A stretch of 64,000 nucleotides of DNA from Heligmosomoides polygyrus polygyrus. Taxonomy: Eukaryota; Nematoda; Chromadorea; Rhabditida; Heligmosomidae. Within the stretch, counting starts at the first letter, position 1. Each line of letters begins with the position of its first letter. Location: positions 60,608,969-60,672,968 of the forward strand of contig OX377205.1 in assembly GCA_947396885.1 (NCBI GenBank), written 5' to 3'. Under the pieces are notes generated by a model that saw only the letters and a program-made list of their open reading frames with translations, ran no database searches and was not told where the DNA came from. The translations under genes and the position numbers were made by a program. Below are positions 48,401 through 54,400 of the stretch, one piece after another.

Positions 48401-51400
48401 TTTAGTAAACGCTTCCTACTTTGGTTAGGACTTCCTAACCTGTAAACCGCGACAGGATGACATTCAATGTTCAAGTGATCAAGAATATTCAAAACACTGT
48501 TAAAGTCATAACTTCTACGATGACGCAGGGATAGGTGAGACAGTTCAGGCACATTGCCAATAATGACAGAACGAAGCCGTTCCTTCTCACAACAATCCGA
48601 CTTGTTCAGGGGTGGCACATCAGGCTGAGAGAGCAACGAGGAGGTAGAAACACTTTTAGTTTCTAATCTTCTAAGCTTTTCCTTTAGCATATAATTCTCT
48701 TTCCGAAGTTCCGGAATGATCTTATTCTCTTGGCGGAGAATGGCATTTTCCTTCATCAAGCAACTTAGCTGCACCGTAATCTGTGCGAGTAACTTCTTGA
48801 GACACGACGGAATTGACTGCGTTTCGTTGACCTCGTCGATCGTCTCCAAGAGTTCACGTGGAAACACCGCATCAAGCTGGCCATCCATTTTAACCTCAAA
48901 AATACGCCCAAGAAAACCGAGTACGCTAAGACGACCGAAATCAACTCGACCTCAACCTCTCAAAGTGGCAATTAGGAATGAACACCGGAATTTGTCCGCT
49001 TGCCACTAGGAACAACACAGAAATCTATCAGGGGTCCGTCGACAGCTCCGCAGTGCTGGACACAGAGTCTTGCCCGTCCTCAGAATACCATAGAAGAGCC
49101 GAATACCAAAAGATGACGATGGAAGACGACTCCGGTCGAAAATATAGCAGAATAGTGGAGAGGATCGATGAGGTGGGCACACAGCGAACGTCCACCCGAC
49201 CGCTCATGACGGGTGCAGGGACTTACGTTCTCATTTTGAAGGCTATTTCCGCCTCCAAAATAACACAACGTATTTCCCACAGCAGGTCCTCGTAGTTTTG
49301 TGCCTCAATGTTCCTCAACGTCCGTGTGCGACCTGACAAATGATCTTTAGCAGGGCTCCTTCCCTCAATTAGTACAGAGATACATGTGACTGCAACAAGC
49401 AACAGTCCATCACTATGAGCAAAATCAAGTGGCATCGTTGGCGAATCCATTTATCTGTAGCTGTATAAGCGGACCGCAAAGAGCGATCTGTATGTATGTT
49501 TACTACATGGATTCATGCAGAAAAATGCCTGAGTGACGAGAACGTAACACAACACATCAACTCTAAAAGTTCTCGAAGTAATACTCAAATCGGAAACTAC
49601 AACAAGAAAAAATGGGCAATTAAGTGGTAGAACCTAACGAGTTTGCCGAAAAATGAGAGCTGACATCTTTCACTTGTTATTTAATCTTACAGATAGCTAT
49701 CCAGCTGCTTCATTAACGTACAATGCATTATGCAACCTGCTGCGTTTTGCTGAATTTACCCAATTCTGTGCCTTCTCTGTCTACGAAGAAAACATTCCTT
49801 ATGTTTTTCTTGGCCTTGGTTACAAACACCATTAAAGTGGATACCCATGTGCGTGACGGCATTAAGGCAAATAGCTCACTGGCTTCTGTCGGTCAGTATA
49901 TGATTTCGTATAACATTAAAGGCACCCGCAGACTTCTGCGGCGAGCGGCGACGGCGAACGGCGAAACCGCTGAGCGGCTTGACTCATCATCAGTGGGAGC
50001 GGTGACGGCGAGGTACTGTACTGTTTCTAGTTCGGGACCGACTGGTGCTTAACAATAACGCGCCCCGATGACGATCGCGTCCGTCTCCGCTCTGGATCCC
50101 GCCGCGAAAGAGCAGAGCGCAGAGCGCAGACAGACAGACGCTGGAGCGGCGCCGCCGGGTGGAATGATTCAAGTCATTTCCGCCAGCGACGCCGCCGGCG
50201 CCGCCGGTGCCGCTGGCGGCGAGCTCTGCGTCCCTGCCCTATGGTTAAGCATAGGGCAGCGGCAACGCCGCAGAAGTCTTCGTGGCCTTAAGAGGTCATT
50301 CTTCATTCTTCTCTTGGCTTAAAATTGGAGTCCAAAATTGATATTTCTCGTCGTATCATCACCTGGGATTAGTTCGCATGCAAACTCTAGAGATCTAATC
50401 ATAGGATTCAAACCAGGGGTGATCGTTGAACGGTTAGCGAGTTAACATTTTTTAACGGAATAACGGCACTTTCCGTTGAAATCTGGCTTAACGAAATAGC
50501 GGAATTTTTCAAAAGTTTAACGAAATTTTAACGGATATATTCGGAAATTTGCATTGAATTGAAGATCCACCGACAGTTCTGCTGTTCTCAATCCAGCAAA
50601 ACATGAATGGAAGTTTTTAGGGAAAAATTCCGATAAAATAGAAAACGCTGCCCAAAAGGAGCATGAAATAAGGCGCTCTTGAATGGAAGCCCAAAATCTG
50701 TCGAGGTGCCATTTTTCATGCTTCACCATTCGCATCTTGAGCTTGCTCGAGAGCACTCACATATTTCGATGAGTTCAAGGATCTGAGGAGGAAGAGAAAG
50801 GGATCTTGGCCAAATTTAGGAGATCACGTCAAACATGACACCCTTGAAATCGTCCAAAGCCCTCTAGATCTAACTGAACACTCTAAGAAGACTGAAACAG
50901 ATCTTCGATCTTCCAAATTTACACAGACTTTGCCAGAAAATTTATAATTGAACTGACTCAAGAAGTGGTTACAGCGAAATGCTATGAATTTTCTATTTAA
51001 AATTGCACTATGTGAGGTTATTCCAGTATGCGAGAAATCAGCAGGTTTTCAGTTCATTACGAAAAGTGCTCCATGCACTCGTCTTCGGCTTTCATTTGAT
51101 TGATAGTGAAAATGCTGCTTACGTCAAGCCGCAAAGTGAAGATACATCCATTTCCTACAATGTGTCTGGCGCTGACCAGTGGGTAACCGTACGCTAACAA
51201 TTTTAGCTATGAATAAAATGAACGCCGCATCAAGACCAATGCATGGCGCGATCTCTTATTAAAGCATATAGATCTTGGAGTCGTGGAGTGGCGAGAGTCA
51301 TCTCTGTCTATAGGAGACGACGTGCTTACGACAAGTAGAAGTTTCGCATGCTTAATCATTTCTCTCTCCAGTGAATTTCACATGCGATGGACGTCGTCTA

Positions 51401-54400
51401 TTAGATTGCCTATTAGGAAGTGCACAATTTTCTGATTTTTGCACTTTCTAATAGGTTTAAAACAGTTTTTCTGGCACAAAGAACAAAATAGTTTATGACA
51501 GTTCAGACACTGTTAAAGGGTATGTGGTATGTTGGAAGCGCATGACAAGTTTTGGAGCAAATTTCAAATTACAAAATCAAAAAAGCATAGTCAATCTATT
51601 TCTGAGGCAGCGTCGCTTCTGTCCACATGCACCAATCAGCCGTTCATTGCCAGACTTACCGTTGATATAGTCTCCTGATGAGAGGAAGTCTCATGCCTAG
51701 AATCTGGAATATATGTCTTCGTGGTGATGGAACGTGGCGATACGTAATTACGTTGGGAAATCGAGCAGGCTCGTTTCGTACAAGCGGCGCTTTGTGGAAA
51801 ACTGTCTCCATGTTCTTGAACGTGGCGTCAATTTTCCACAATTTTCCAATGGAGTCGAGCTCTCCTTGCATCTGTAGACAGGGGGGGGGGGCTGCAACCA
51901 CATAGCACAGCTAGCAATAAGCAAACTCGTTCAACATTGAGCATGATATGCAATAGCGTGCAAAGGTTTGTGAACGCTTGCATTTTTTGCCAGAACTTGC
52001 TTCCAATCAGCTTTAAAAATGTGAACTTTGGACATATTTATGACAACTAACAATCTTATACCGCATCATCGCTGCGGTCCTATATAGGTCCTTTCCATAT
52101 TTCAAGCATAAAAACGAAGAAACCGTGAAATCTGCCACATTAGTTACTGCGCTTCAGCAGCCTTCTTTATTGTCAAAGTCGGACAAGTTATATTCTGAAG
52201 CAATGTAGCTTTATTAGTAGCGAGTAGCAAAACCTTTTGGTTTATGAGCTGTCATAACGATGTTTTGTTGCGATCAAAACTTCTAGCGCCAGGCGGGACT
52301 CGAACCCGCACCTCTCTCTAACCGGGAGGAATGCTCTACGCCATTACATCACCGGCGTCGTTTGGTCGAATTGATATCACCAGCCAGCTCATTCCGGATA
52401 CGGGTGAGTGCTGATCTGTCCCACGAGGTGTGGATGTTGCGTTCGACCTTTTGAACCTATTGGTTTAATTACAGCCTCATATCTCCTCGGCGTGGACTCT
52501 AGAAATTTCTTGATCACGTTGGCTTCTACATCTTCTCATTTTTGCCTTAACTGTTCAAACTTTCGGCCTTGTTTCTTGCTGCGGGACTTGCTAAACTTCT
52601 AGATAGTTTGCTAAAGACCACAGTATGTGACGATACTATATTGGCTTCATAAGAAAATGTATTGATAAATACACTCCATGCTTTAGCAGATCCCCCCTTT
52701 GACCGTTGCGGAATATACTGACCTTGCACTTGCAAAAAATTGACAATAAGGAACGTAGCTCAAGGCGTCGTTGTTGCGATCTAATTTCCTACCACATGTC
52801 CCAATTTCACTCCGCTTGGACTTTTTAAGGGGTTATGACTGAAAATGCAAGCGTTCACTAACTTTTGCACGCCTGCATTAGGTTGTCCGGAAAGTTCTCA
52901 GCGTTTTATGTTACTATTTTTCATTCGCCTATTATTAAGTAAAAATCCAACTTGCATTGCGCATTAATGCTGCTCTCTGTGCAGAACTTTTCGCGGTATC
53001 TGGCTAAATAGTTTGTTTCAACGTTGTTTTATATTTCTGTCCTTGAAGGAGTTACTGAAGTATGTCAAAAGAGTAATTCCGAACGACATTTTATTTTAAC
53101 TTCAGATTGGGACAGTCCACAGCCGAGGTAGCTCAACAAATCAATTAACTGTGGGACCTAATAGTGTTAGGGAAAGCACCGTGCGCCAGTGGTTCAGTAC
53201 ATTTCGGACCGGAGAATTCAGCCTCGAGGACGACCCCCGCAGCGGTCAAGCTAAAGCAATCGTGGACGATGAGTTAAAGGAATTGGTGGAAGCCGAACCA
53301 TCCCAAACAGTTCGCTGAATCGCGGAAGAGCTAGACGTCGGTAAAACTGCTGTTGCGGATGCTTTGAAACGCCTTGGGAATGTGGAAAAAAAAAGTTCGA
53401 AGAGTGGACCCACGAGTTGAGTGAGTGACAGAAATGATCACGGTTCGAGATTTGTTCTGATCTACTTTACGCAGCAAAACTGACCCGTTTTAAGATCGAA
53501 TCATCACTTGTGATGGAAAGTGGATCACGCATTATAGCAAGAAAGGAGTGGCTCGACGCCGACGAACCTCTAGATTCAAATCAGTTTCATTAAGCCTCAA
53601 GTGGCTGGTATCGAGGTTGTGAGCTGTCATAACGATGTTTTGTTGCGATCAAAACTTCTAGCGCCAGGCGGGACTCGAACCCGCACCTCCCTCTAACCGG
53701 GCGGGAATGCTCTACGCCATTACACCACCGGCGCCGTTTGATCGAACGCAACATCCACACCTCGTGGGACCGATCAGCACCCACCCGCTACCTCTAGATA
53801 TTTTCCAAAGGCGAACCTCCTCCAAAAAAGCTGATGCTCACTGCGTGGTGGTCGGCGGCTGGTGTGATCCATTACAACTTTTTGGCACCAAGCCAAACGA
53901 TCACATCAGAGCCCTGCTATGAGGAAATCGACGAAATGCACCGAAAATTGCGTCAACTTCTGCCAGCATGTCAGAAGAGGCTCGATTCCTTTGCACGATA
54001 ATGCCCGACCACACGTTTCACAAATCACTTTTCGAAAATTGACCGAATTAAAAGCTGAAGTTCTGCCTGCTGTCGAATCTCGATTACCAATTTTTTCGCT
54101 GATGGAATAGGTCGAGTGGTATCCCGTAGGCAAAAGTGTGCTGATTCGAACGGTGCTTAGTTCGACTAAACCCGATAAGATTTGGGTAAGTTATGGTAGT
54201 TCAAAGTGAATCACTCAAAGCGCTGAGAAGTTTCCGGACAACCTTATAAATACTCGACTCCCAGTACGACTGTATCCATGCTTGAGTGACCTATTCGAAT
54301 GCTGTACGAATGATTTTCACTGGAATCCGAGTATCCGAGATCTTTTTTTTACAGTGCATTCGGTTTCGAGCGCTCAAAAATTTTACGTTTTGAAAGTCTT

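Noticed and set aside
53660..53734. Functional tRNA gene
   Set aside because: Acceptor and T arm pair well, but there is no proper D stem or 7-nt anticodon loop, and a diverged second copy lies in the same larger repeat.
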